Below, in pieces: positions 12,529-20,966 of a DNA stretch of 20,966 bases. Every line of letters begins with the position of its first letter. Position 1 is the first letter of the stretch. Below the pieces are notes generated by a model. It saw only the letters and a program-made list of their open reading frames with translations. It was not told the DNA's origin and searched no databases. Origin of the DNA: JAAYDY01 sp964500225 (GTDB lineage: Bacteria > Planctomycetota > Phycisphaerae > FEN-1346 > JAACEH01); contig CAZCOA010000046.1 in NCBI GenBank assembly GCA_964500225.1, positions 1-20,966 on the forward strand. Reading direction: 5' to 3'. The translations under genes were made by a program, and so were the position numbers.

Positions 12529-14013
12529 TCAATGAGACCGAAGGGCATCCAGCACCACCTGCCGCATCAGCTCGACGGGGGCCCGCTGCTTTGTCCAGAG
12601 CTCGAACTGTTCGACGGCCTGGCCGACAAACTGCTCCACGCCGCTGAGGGTCAGGCACCCGGCGGCGCGGGCTTCGCGCAGCAGCCGCGTCTCCTGAGGA
12701 TTGTACACGGCATCGAAGACCACCATGCCGGGCCGCAGGAGCGACGCATCGACGGGCGTGTCGTCCACCTTGGGCCACATGCCTACGGGCGACCCGTTCA
12801 TGAGGATGTCAGGCCGCACGCTGCCCAGGCTGTCCGGTGCGACGGCGGAGGTGCCGGTTTCGGCGGCCAACTGCTCACGACGCGCGGCATCGATGTCCGA
12901 CACGTACACGGTGGCGCCTCGACCGACGAGGCCGCACACGTAGGCCCGTCCGACGCCGCCTGCGCCGACGACCAGGGCTTGTTTGCCCGTGAAATCGTTG
13001 CTGCCCAGGGCGCCGGCGAGCACCCGCATGGCCGAAGTCACGTCGGTGTTGGTGGCATGGTAACCGTCTTCGCGGCGAATGAGCGTGTTGACGGCCCCGA
13101 TCCGGCGAGCCGTCGGATCGACTTCGACGCACGCCGCCATGACGGCCTGCTTGTGCGGAATCGTGACGCTGTAGCCGTCGATCGGCACGGCCCGCAGCGC
13201 GCGCACGGTAGCTGCCGGATCGCCCTCGACCTTTAGCCGCACGTACACGGCGTCGATACCCAGTTCCTTGAAGGCGGCATTGTGGATAGCCGGGCTCAGG
13301 CTGTGGCCGACGGGGTTGCCCATGACGGCATACACGGCCGTGGCGGGGCCCACGCGGTCGGCGCGGTAAAGGCTGCGCATCTGCTCCAACGTCAGCTGCC
13401 CCGGTGCACTCTCGCTGTCGGCGGCCTCGCTGGCAAAGGTCAGCCACGCTCCGAACTTGCCGGCCAGGATGCGGCTGGGCTGTCCGGCTTCGCCCATGGC
13501 CAGGGCGACGGCGGGCTTGCGCACCGACCGCAGCGCCTCGAAGCAGGGAAGGTTGTCCTCCGGCGAATGCGCGGTTCCGACCACCTTGACCACGTCGGCC
13601 GCCGCCGTGGCGTCGATGCGACGGGCTGTGGCCGCCAGATCGTCGGGCATCTGCTGGAAGTCGTGGTAACTGACGATCAGACGTGTGCGGTGGCGCGGCA
13701 CGGCGTCGGCCAGTTGCTGAAACCGTGTCAGGGCGGCCAGTTCCACGTCCACATAGTCGGCTCCGAGCCGCACGGCTTCGACGAGCACTTCGAGCCGGCG
13801 GGCCTCGTCCTGTCGGCGGAAGCCGCCCTCGTTGGCGGCGCGGTTGGTCACGATGAGCGGCACTTCGCGGACCGCCAGCACGCGCGCCAGGTCGCATTCA
13901 TCCATGGCGTCCACGCGCAGTTCCAGCAGGTCGGCCTGCCGGCCCAGGCGTTTCATCCGGTCGATGGCCTCGGCGGTGGTTTTCGGCCGAATTGCGACGC
14001 ACAATCGGGTCAT
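12529..14013 (-). CDS. aroDE: Bifunctional 3-dehydroquinate dehydratase / shikimate dehydrogenase (AroD-AroE fusion)
   Basis: 494 residues; ATG at 14013 with AGGAG upstream. It catalyses steps 3 and 4 of the shikimate pathway in one cytoplasmic polypeptide. Residues 1-220 are type I dehydroquinase: ELRVDAMDE, catalytic His117 in LIVSYHDF and Schiff-base Lys143 in VVKVVGTAH. Residues 225-494 are shikimate dehydrogenase: MGNPVGHSLSPAIHN (substrate Ser pair), SVTIPHK (catalytic Lys288), NTLIR, NTDVTSA (Asp324) and NADP loop GAGGVGRA. FELWTKQRAP near the end is typical of AroE. Both active sites look complete. Such fusions are known from plants, chlamydiae and some planctomycetes. It lies 25 bases downstream of the radical SAM gene and is probably co-transcribed with it. 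Confidence 0.95.
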   Translation of the reverse strand: MTRLCVAIRPKTTAEAIDRMKRLGRQADLLELRVDAMDECDLARVLAVREVPLIVTNRAANEGGFRRQDEARRLEVLVEAVRLGADYVDVELAALTRFQQLADAVPRHRTRLIVSYHDFQQMPDDLAATARRIDATAAADVVKVVGTAHSPEDNLPCFEALRSVRKPAVALAMGEAGQPSRILAGKFGAWLTFASEAADSESAPGQLTLEQMRSLYRADRVGPATAVYAVMGNPVGHSLSPAIHNAAFKELGIDAVYVRLKVEGDPAATVRALRAVPIDGYSVTIPHKQAVMAACVEVDPTARRIGAVNTLIRREDGYHATNTDVTSAMRVLAGALGSNDFTGKQALVVGAGGVGRAYVCGLVGRGATVYVSDIDAARREQLAAETGTSAVAPDSLGSVRPDILMNGSPVGMWPKVDDTPVDASLLRPGMVVFDAVYNPQETRLLREARAAGCLTLSGVEQFVGQAVEQFELWTKQRAPVELMRQVVLDALRSH

Positions 14014-14038
14014 GGCTGCTCCTGAGGTAATCCGTGGG

Positions 14039-15526
14039 TCAAAGGGAAGCCGCGCGGCCGCGGTGCTTCGAGTCGAACCGGCCGAACAGCTTCTTGATGA
14101 GTCGTCTGCGGAACCGGGTGTCCGACAAATGATCCCACAGTGTCCGGAGCATGGCTCGTTTGATGCGTGTGCGGCCCATCTTGATCACCATCGGATGCGA
14201 CAGTGCCTTGCGGTAGAACCGCCAGATATGCGCCGGTGTGAAGAAACGGAAATAGATCTTCCGCTGAATCCGCTTCATCTCCCTCAGGTCGATCGCGTCG
14301 CTGACGACGTAATGGCGGCGGCCCTCGATGCGGTACCCGGGGTGCTGCATCACCCATTCGTGAAAAGCCGAGTTCGGGTACGCATAGAGCTTGTTCGGGC
14401 TGATGAAATCCAGGCCCAGCTCGCGGGCGTATTGGGCTACGTAGAGCATGTCGTCGCGGCTCTGGCCCGGCATGCCGATGATGAAGTTGCCCAACGTCAG
14501 AATGTGCGTTTGGCGGAGGTTTTCGAAGGCCGTGCGACACATTTTGACCGTGTAGCCCTTTTTCATCTGCTTCAGATACTCGTCGCTGGTGGACTCCACG
14601 CCGACCATGAACATGAAGAATCCGGCCTGCTCCATCTTGCGGACCAGCTCGGGGCTGTGCGACAGGGCATTGACGCGGATTTCGCAGGCGAACAGCCGCC
14701 GGATGTCGCGTTCGATCAGCAAGTCGCAGATGCGCTCGACGCGTTTGGGGTCGTGGGCGAAGTTGGCGTCCACGATATGAACGATGTCGGCGTCGGTCTC
14801 GGCGATCTCGTCCACCACGTCCTCGGCGGGGCGAGGGATCCATTTCTGCGGTTCGCCGTAGATATTCGTTCGCCATCCGCAGAACGCGCAGACCATCGGG
14901 CACCCGATGCTCGTGGCGATGTTGTCGCCCTTGAGATTCATCCAGGGGTAGGTGTATCGGCGCAGCGAGCGGTTCACATGGAAACTCGACACGTCCACGT
15001 CGTGGCGGTACTCGTTGCGGATGATCTCGGCGCCGGTCGCCTGCGGTATTGCGGCCCGGACATCTGGCGGAAAGGCCTTGGGCCGCCGGCGATACCACAG
15101 GCCGCGCACGTTCTCGGGCGAACCCGCGACGAGCAGTTCGGCGATGGTCTTCTCGCCGTACCCGAAGGAGAGCAGGTCCATCTGCGGGTAGGCGTCGAGG
15201 TACTCGTCCGGATAGCGCGTCGGGTGCAGGCCGCCGACCATCAGCGTGGTGTCGGCCGGAAGGCCGCGGACGACGGCGTCGATGTACTCATCGCGTCCCC
15301 AGTTGATGCTGACGGCGATCAGGTCGGGCCGGAAATCGGCAATAAGGCGGTCCAGCGGCTCGGTCTCCAGCCGCAGGTCCACCACCATCACCTCGGCATG
15401 CCGCGCCGCAGCCGTGGCCACCACTTCGAGCCCGATCGGGTTGATGATCGCCATGCCGCCGTACATCTGCTCGCTCTTCTTGTCCGGCGCATAGGGATAG
15501 AGGCACAATACGCGTTTCCAGGTCAT
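14039..15526 (-). CDS. Radical SAM protein with B12-binding-like N-terminal domain
   Basis: 495 residues from the ATG at 15526, chosen because AAGGA lies seven bases upstream and the promoter at 15560-15588 excludes the longest frame; an ATG at 15541 has no ribosome binding site. Residues 1-150 resemble the Rossmann-like B12-binding domain (KRVLCLYPYAPDK, IGLEVVATAAARHAEVMVVD, SINWGRD, LMVGGLHPT). I see no DxHxxG, as is common in this class. The radical SAM core follows with the 4Fe-4S motif CPMVCAFC (Cys209, 213, 216), VDANFAHD and VGVESTSDEYL. The C-terminal quarter is a basic helical region typical of the Elp3/MiaB-like superfamily branch with B12 domains. The substrate is not recognisable; a methyl transfer or rearrangement on a lipid or cofactor is only a guess. 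It precedes aroDE by 25 bases. Confidence 0.88.
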   Translation of the reverse strand: MTWKRVLCLYPYAPDKKSEQMYGGMAIINPIGLEVVATAAARHAEVMVVDLRLETEPLDRLIADFRPDLIAVSINWGRDEYIDAVVRGLPADTTLMVGGLHPTRYPDEYLDAYPQMDLLSFGYGEKTIAELLVAGSPENVRGLWYRRRPKAFPPDVRAAIPQATGAEIIRNEYRHDVDVSSFHVNRSLRRYTYPWMNLKGDNIATSIGCPMVCAFCGWRTNIYGEPQKWIPRPAEDVVDEIAETDADIVHIVDANFAHDPKRVERICDLLIERDIRRLFACEIRVNALSHSPELVRKMEQAGFFMFMVGVESTSDEYLKQMKKGYTVKMCRTAFENLRQTHILTLGNFIIGMPGQSRDDMLYVAQYARELGLDFISPNKLYAYPNSAFHEWVMQHPGYRIEGRRHYVVSDAIDLREMKRIQRKIYFRFFTPAHIWRFYRKALSHPMVIKMGRTRIKRAMLRTLWDHLSDTRFRRRLIKKLFGRFDSKHRGRAASL

Positions 15527-15559
15527 CCGTGGTTCCTTCATGCGGTTGCGGCCGTGGGC

Positions 15560-15588
15560 ATTATAGCGGCCGGGCGACGGCGTAGCAA
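15560..15588 (-). promoter_or_regulatory. Sigma70-type promoter for the radical SAM-aroDE operon
   Basis: Minus strand: TTGCTA (15588-15583), 17-base spacer, and a perfect TATAAT (15565-15560). Transcription would begin near 15553, leaving about 27 bases to the start codon at 15526. Confidence 0.6.
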
Positions 15589-15599
15589 CGACCGCCCGG
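15570..15599. repeat. 7-bp inverted repeat flanking the -35 box of the radical SAM promoter
   Basis: CCGGGCG (15570-15576) and CGCCCGG (15593-15599) are exact reverse complements with centres 23 bases apart, enclosing the -35 hexamer. It could be a repressor operator, or simply a hairpin after the bifunctional nuclease gene; no T-run follows on the minus strand. Confidence 0.35.
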
Positions 15600-15618
15600 A
15601 GTGCAGCCAAACAGGGCC

Positions 15619-16032
15619 TCAGTCGGACTCGTGCGGCCGCGGGTTGGCGGTGCGCAGCACATGGTCTTCGCAGTGGATGGGGACGCGGCGGCCGACGGCC
15701 AGGGCGATGGCATCGCTCGGGCGGCAGTCCACGTCCACCTCCATGCCGTTGCGCTCGATGACGAGTTTGCCGATGAACGTGTGGTCCACCAGGTCACAGA
15801 TGACGATGCGCACCAGGCGGCCGCCCAGGGCTTCGATGACGTTCTCAATCAGCTCATGGGTCATCGGCCGCGGGATGGGAATCTCCTTCAGGCGACGGTC
15901 GATGGCAGCCGCCTCGAAGAAGCCGATGCTGATCGGCAACTCGCGGTCGCCATTCACCTCGCGGACTACGATGACCTGTGTTTCGCCCCCCTCGTTGATC
16001 AGTATCCGCACCAGTTCAACGGGAATCTCCAT
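15619..16032 (-). CDS. Bifunctional nuclease family (DUF151) protein
   Basis: 137 residues; ATG at 16032 with GGAGG nine bases upstream. It matches the DUF151/BFN family: MEIPVELVRILINEGGETQV, then LPISIGFFEAAAIDRRL, RPMTHELIENVIEALGG, VDHTFIGKLVIERNG and the highly conserved DCRPSDAIALAVG, followed by RVPIHCEDHVL. Plant and bacterial members have been reported to have RNase/DNase activity, but the role of bacterial members is unsettled. Length is normal. A partial promoter sits in the 89-base gap after queE, so it may be transcribed both from its own promoter and as the last gene of the hppA-side operon. Confidence 0.93.
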   Translation of the reverse strand: MEIPVELVRILINEGGETQVIVVREVNGDRELPISIGFFEAAAIDRRLKEIPIPRPMTHELIENVIEALGGRLVRIVICDLVDHTFIGKLVIERNGMEVDVDCRPSDAIALAVGRRVPIHCEDHVLRTANPRPHESD

Positions 16033-16072
16033 GGATCGTTTCCTCCCCGGTCCGCACCGCCGCCACTGCGTC

Positions 16073-16101
16073 ATGATAGTGAATCCGCCGTCGCAGGTCC
16101 A
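16073..16101 (-). promoter_or_regulatory. Candidate internal promoter for the bifunctional nuclease gene
   Basis: Minus strand: TGGACC (16101-16096), 17-base spacer, TATCAT (16078-16073). Four and five matches to consensus. Predicted leader is about 34 bases. Confidence 0.42.
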
Positions 16102-16121
16102 GCCGTATCGTTGGGGCGGCC

Positions 16122-16766
16122 CTATCGCACGCCGAGCAGCTTGTGCAACTGGACCGCCAGGCGGGCCGGTCCGCCGTCGGCGCGGAGCCACGCGGCCAGA
16201 GCCGCCGCCGGCAACGTGTCCCAGGCCGGGCTGAAGTGGACTGCCCGCACGCGGGACAGGGACGGCGTCCGGGCGACGAACTCGCGAGCCCACAGGTAGT
16301 CCTCGCGGCCGGTCAGGACGAATTTCACCTCGTCGTTGCCGTCCAGCACGTCGAGATTGGCCCGACACAACCGATCGGCGGCGCCGCTGCCGGGAGTCTT
16401 CACGTCCATAATGATTTCGATGCGGGGATCCAGCCGCGACACGTCGTGGCACCCATTGGTTTCGAGCATGACCGTGCAACCTGCGTCCAGCAGGCGGGTC
16501 GCCAGAGCCACAACGCCGTCGTGCTGGAGCAGGGGTTCGCCGCCGGTGATCTCCACCAGGGATTCGCCGAGGCGGGTGGCTGCGGCAGCCACGTCGGCCA
16601 CCGACATGTCGCGTCCGGCGGCGGAATCCTGGGCCTGGGGCGTGTCGCAGTAGGTGCATCGGGCGTCGCACCCCGCGAGGCGAACGAACGAGCACGGTTG
16701 TCCGGCACGGGTCGATTCGCCCTGGATGCTGCGGAAGATCTCATAGACGCGCAGAGTCATCGTCAT
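16122..16766 (-). CDS. queE: 7-carboxy-7-deazaguanine synthase (QueE), radical SAM
   Basis: 214 residues from the ATG at 16766; a second ATG two codons later (16760) is equally plausible, and neither has a clear ribosome binding site. QueE converts 6-carboxytetrahydropterin to 7-carboxy-7-deazaguanine, a step toward queuosine in tRNA. Motifs: VYEIFRSIQGESTRAGQPC at the N-terminus, the cluster motif GCDARCTYCDT (Cys33, 37, 40), VEITGGEPLL for S-adenosylmethionine binding, LETNG, and IIMDVKTPGSG. The N-terminal layout is canonical for the family. The start is 29 bases after the argS stop in the same direction, so translation-related genes rsfS, argS and queE share an operon. No other queuosine genes are in view. 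Confidence 0.93.
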   Translation of the reverse strand: MTMTLRVYEIFRSIQGESTRAGQPCSFVRLAGCDARCTYCDTPQAQDSAAGRDMSVADVAAAATRLGESLVEITGGEPLLQHDGVVALATRLLDAGCTVMLETNGCHDVSRLDPRIEIIMDVKTPGSGAADRLCRANLDVLDGNDEVKFVLTGREDYLWAREFVARTPSLSRVRAVHFSPAWDTLPAAALAAWLRADGGPARLAVQLHKLLGVR

Positions 16767-16795
16767 TCGACGGTCGGGTCCGGTCGCGGCGCTCG

Positions 16796-18511
16796 TCACA
16801 TGCGCTCCAGCACCTTGATGCCCAGAACGTCCAGGCCTGTTTTCAGCACGCGCGACGTCAGGTCGCACAAGTGCAGGCGGCTGTCGCGCTGCGCAGGCTC
16901 GCTCTTCAGTACCGGACACGACTCATAAAAGCTCGTAAAGACCGAGCTGAGTTCGTAAAGGTAATTGCAGATGAGGTTCATGCGATAGTCGTCGGCGGCC
17001 GCCGCGACGGCCTCGGGCCACTGGAGCAGCTTCAGCGCCAGGGCACGTTCGGCCGGTTCGACCACCGACACGTTTGTTTCACCGGGGCGGCAGCCTGCCT
17101 CGGCCCCCTTGCGGAAGATGCTTCGGATGCGGGCGTAGGCGTATTGGAGATACGGTGCCGTGTTGCCCTGCATCGAGAGCATCTTGTCCCAGTCGAAAAT
17201 GAAGTCGCTCTGGCGATTCTGCGACAAATCGGCGTACTTGATGGCGCCCAGGCCGACGGCTCGGGCGATCTCGGCGGCTGTGGCGTCGTCCAGGTCGGGG
17301 GTCTTTTCGCGGACGATTTTCCCGGCCCGGCGCTCGGCCTCATCCAGCACGTCGGCCAGTTCCACAAGGTCGCCGCTACGTGTCTTCAGCGGCGTGCCGT
17401 CCGGTCCCAGGATCGTACCGAACCAGACATGCCGCAGCTGTATGCCTTCGGCCACACCCCATCGCTCGGCTACGCTGAAGATTTGCCGGAAATGCAGTTG
17501 CTGCCGTGCGTCGGTCAGGTACACGATCTCGTCGGGATGCCAGCGGTCGCGGCGGTACTTCAGTGTTGCCAAGTCGGTGGTGGCATAGAGGAACGCGCCG
17601 TCCTTCTTGCGTATCAGCAGCGGAGGCAGACTGTCGTCGTCCCAAAAGACGCATATGGCCCCCTCGCTCGGTCGGGCTAGGCCGGCTGCCGTCAGCTCCT
17701 CGACCACGCCCGGCAGCAGGTCGTTGTAGAAGCTTTCGCCGAGGGTCTCGTCGAAATGCACGTCCATGCGGCGGTAGATCTGGTTGAAGTGCTCCATACT
17801 CCATTGGCAATACTGTTGCCACTGACGGTAGTTCTCCTGGTCGCCGGCGTGGAGTTTGGCCAGCTCGGCCCGGGCCTGCTCACGGATGGCCTCGTCGGCT
17901 TCGGCGGCGGCGTGGGCCCGCTTATAGATCTCCACGAGCCGCAGCAGGGGATCGTCCCGCTCGGGCACCTCGTGGCCGAACAGTCGGAAACCCACGATCA
18001 GCAGGCCGAACTGCGTGCCCCAGTCGCCGAGATGGTTGTCGGCAATGACGCGATGGCCCATCAGCCGCAATAGCCGGCAGATGGCGTCGCCGATGACCAT
18101 GCTCCGCACGTGGCCGATGTGCATAGGCTTGCAGATGTTCGGCGAACTGAAATCGACAATGATGGTGCGCGGCGTTTCGGCCTTGGGCAGGCCCAGTCTT
18201 TTGTCGGCCGCGGCGATAGCCGTCTGTCGTTCGAGGAAGTCCGCCCGCAGGCGCATATTGATAAAGCCGGGGCCGGCGATTTGCGGCTCGTCAATCAGGT
18301 CGTCGGCATCCAGAGCGGCGACGATCCTCTGGGCGATGTTGCGAGGGTTGCTCTTCAGGCGTTTGCTCAGGCCCATGGCGCAGTTGGCCTGGTAGTCGCC
18401 GAACTGCGGATTCTGCGCAGCGGTCACCATGGGATCGGTGTCGGAGGCATCGGGGAACGCGGTGGCAATGGCTCGGGCGAGGCGTTGGGTGAGCTCCCGC
18501 TGAAGGTTCAT
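16796..18511 (-). CDS. argS: Arginyl-tRNA synthetase
   Basis: 571 residues; ATG at 18511 overlaps the rsfS stop as ATGA, suggesting translational coupling. It charges tRNA-Arg in the cytoplasm. The N-terminal domain (1-110, with NPQFGDYQANCAMGLSK) is the Arg-specific Add-1 region. The catalytic core has DFSSPNICKPMHIGHVRS with the HIGH motif, DNHLGDWGTQFG, and FLYATTDLATLKYR. The KMSK position reads PLKTRSGDLVEL, the degenerate form normal for many ArgS. The anticodon-binding DALR domain follows from about residue 450 (YAYARIRSIFRK) and ends CDLTSRVLKTGLDVLGIKVLERM, the usual terminus. Length is standard and I see no defects. Confidence 0.97.
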   Translation of the reverse strand: MNLQRELTQRLARAIATAFPDASDTDPMVTAAQNPQFGDYQANCAMGLSKRLKSNPRNIAQRIVAALDADDLIDEPQIAGPGFINMRLRADFLERQTAIAAADKRLGLPKAETPRTIIVDFSSPNICKPMHIGHVRSMVIGDAICRLLRLMGHRVIADNHLGDWGTQFGLLIVGFRLFGHEVPERDDPLLRLVEIYKRAHAAAEADEAIREQARAELAKLHAGDQENYRQWQQYCQWSMEHFNQIYRRMDVHFDETLGESFYNDLLPGVVEELTAAGLARPSEGAICVFWDDDSLPPLLIRKKDGAFLYATTDLATLKYRRDRWHPDEIVYLTDARQQLHFRQIFSVAERWGVAEGIQLRHVWFGTILGPDGTPLKTRSGDLVELADVLDEAERRAGKIVREKTPDLDDATAAEIARAVGLGAIKYADLSQNRQSDFIFDWDKMLSMQGNTAPYLQYAYARIRSIFRKGAEAGCRPGETNVSVVEPAERALALKLLQWPEAVAAAADDYRMNLICNYLYELSSVFTSFYESCPVLKSEPAQRDSRLHLCDLTSRVLKTGLDVLGIKVLERM

Positions 18512-18927
18512 GGCGTCTGCTCCAGGTCGGCTCTGACGGCGGCAGGGGGCTGCCACCCGTCCTGCCAATTGATGCGCGGCGAGTCGCCCCAGAGCATCTC
18601 CAGGGCGTAGTAGCTGCGGGCCTCGGGAGCGAACACGTGGACAATGACGTCCACCATGTCCACCAGGGCCCAATGGTCGCTGCCGGCGCCCTCGATGCCG
18701 TATGGCGTGGACACCTGGGGCTCGGCCTTGATCGCGTCGGCGATCTTGGTCAGCACCGTTTGCATCTGGCGGCGGCTGGTGCCCGTGGCCACGACGAAGA
18801 AGTCCGTCACGGGGCTGATGTCCCGCAGGTCCAGAACCACGACGTCGCGGCAGCGGTTCTCGGCTGCCAGCCTCGCCATACGAATTGCCAGTTCCTTGCT
18901 TTCGATGATACGTCTCCTTATAAGCAT
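18508..18927 (-). CDS. rsfS: Ribosomal silencing factor RsfS
   Basis: 139 residues if started at the ATG at 18927. RsfS binds uL14 on the large subunit and blocks subunit joining in poor nutrition. The domain is clear: CRDVVVLDLRDISPVTDFFV, ATGTSRRQMQTVLTKIAD, YGIEGAGSDHWALVDMVDVI, VHVFAPEARSYYALEMLWGD. About 15 extra residues follow (SPRINWQDGWQ and on). The start is unclear: a good AAGGAG (18919-18914) lies inside this reading frame, four and seven bases upstream of two ATC codons (18909 and 18906), while the promoter at 18940-18969 would leave the ATG only about five bases from the RNA end. Either a nearly leaderless ATG or a rare ATC start (132-133 residues) is used. It overlaps argS by ATGA. 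Confidence 0.93.
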   Translation of the reverse strand: MLIRRRIIESKELAIRMARLAAENRCRDVVVLDLRDISPVTDFFVVATGTSRRQMQTVLTKIADAIKAEPQVSTPYGIEGAGSDHWALVDMVDVIVHVFAPEARSYYALEMLWGDSPRINWQDGWQPPAAVRADLEQTP

Positions 18928-18959
18928 CAGCGGCGCCCGATAATAACCGAGCGCCGCTG
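18928..18959. repeat. 9-bp perfect inverted repeat bracketing the rsfS -10 box
   Basis: CAGCGGCGC (18928-18936) and GCGCCGCTG (18951-18959) are exact reverse complements, 14 bases apart, centres 23 bases apart. The -10 hexamer lies between the arms. It could be an operator, or a hairpin in transcripts reading through from hppA; no T-run follows on either strand. Confidence 0.6.
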
Positions 18960-18969
18960 GTTGCGTCAA
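18940..18969 (-). promoter_or_regulatory. Sigma70-type promoter for the rsfS-argS-queE operon
   Basis: Minus strand: TTGACG (18969-18964), 18-base spacer, TATTAT (18945-18940), each with five of six consensus positions. Transcription would begin near 18933. Confidence 0.62.
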
Positions 18970-18998
18970 CTGTACCCGGAGGCACTTCGCCGCCGGCA

Positions 18999-20966
<1,968 letters not shown>

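Noticed and set aside
13832..16234. An 800-codon open frame on the plus strand
   Set aside because: It lies antisense to aroDE, the radical SAM gene and the bifunctional nuclease gene, all of which show conserved family motifs on the minus strand. Its translation is rich in His, Arg, Val and Asp with no recognisable domain, as expected for an antisense frame in GC-rich DNA.
18972..18998. Imperfect hairpin just after the hppA stop
   Set aside because: Seven pairs with a mismatch and no T-run; it may reflect GC-rich composition, so no terminator is called for hppA.

Overview
The window (roughly 60-65% GC by eye) looks like chromosomal DNA of a planctomycete-type bacterium. No rRNA or marker gene is present, so this rests on gene content: a fused AroD-AroE shikimate enzyme, a membrane pyrophosphatase with an A-type (potassium-dependent) motif, a divergent YchF GTPase, a small C-terminal UvrB/UvrC-motif protein, a stand-alone TrpB2-type beta chain, and secreted lipoproteins with calcium-loop repeats. 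Phylum-level placement is an inference. I see no phage, transposon, CRISPR array, tRNA or rRNA.

Left part, plus strand (1-5758): the acidic tail of a truncated gene; a DUF362/4Fe-4S protein; then a compact row of a membrane-anchored coiled-coil protein and two consecutive alkaline-phosphatase-superfamily lipoproteins, with gaps of 55 and 39 bases; then an 84-residue MerR-type regulator. In both phosphatase-like proteins some of the expected second-metal ligands appear to be replaced.

Middle, minus strand (5874-10476), read from high to low coordinates: a 25-residue, extremely basic peptide gene with the best promoter in the window; a UvrB/UvrC-motif protein; an HU-family protein with a leader of about 230 bases; then an operon of a YchF-like GTPase followed by CinA (a nucleotide-pyrophosphatase-like domain plus PncC amidase).

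Plus strand (10814-12446): a TrpB2-type tryptophan synthase beta chain, then tatA with its own promoter and a very strong intrinsic terminator. The region 10477-10813 is a divergent promoter region between the small peptide and trpB.

Right part, minus strand (12529-20966), read from the right edge: hppA (5' end outside the window) with a large extra loop; rsfS, overlapping argS by ATGA; queE; and a DUF151 bifunctional nuclease, making a translation/tRNA-modification operon. A separate promoter then drives a radical SAM protein with a B12-binding-like N-terminus, followed by aroDE.

The most interesting signals are: the 25-residue basic peptide under a near-consensus promoter with a GC-rich leader hairpin; the rsfS start, where a good Shine-Dalgarno sequence precedes ATC-ATC rather than an ATG and a 9-bp inverted repeat brackets the -10 box; the roughly 115-residue extra loop in HppA; and the paired phosphatase-like lipoproteins with altered metal sites. 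All promoter and structure calls were made by eye.
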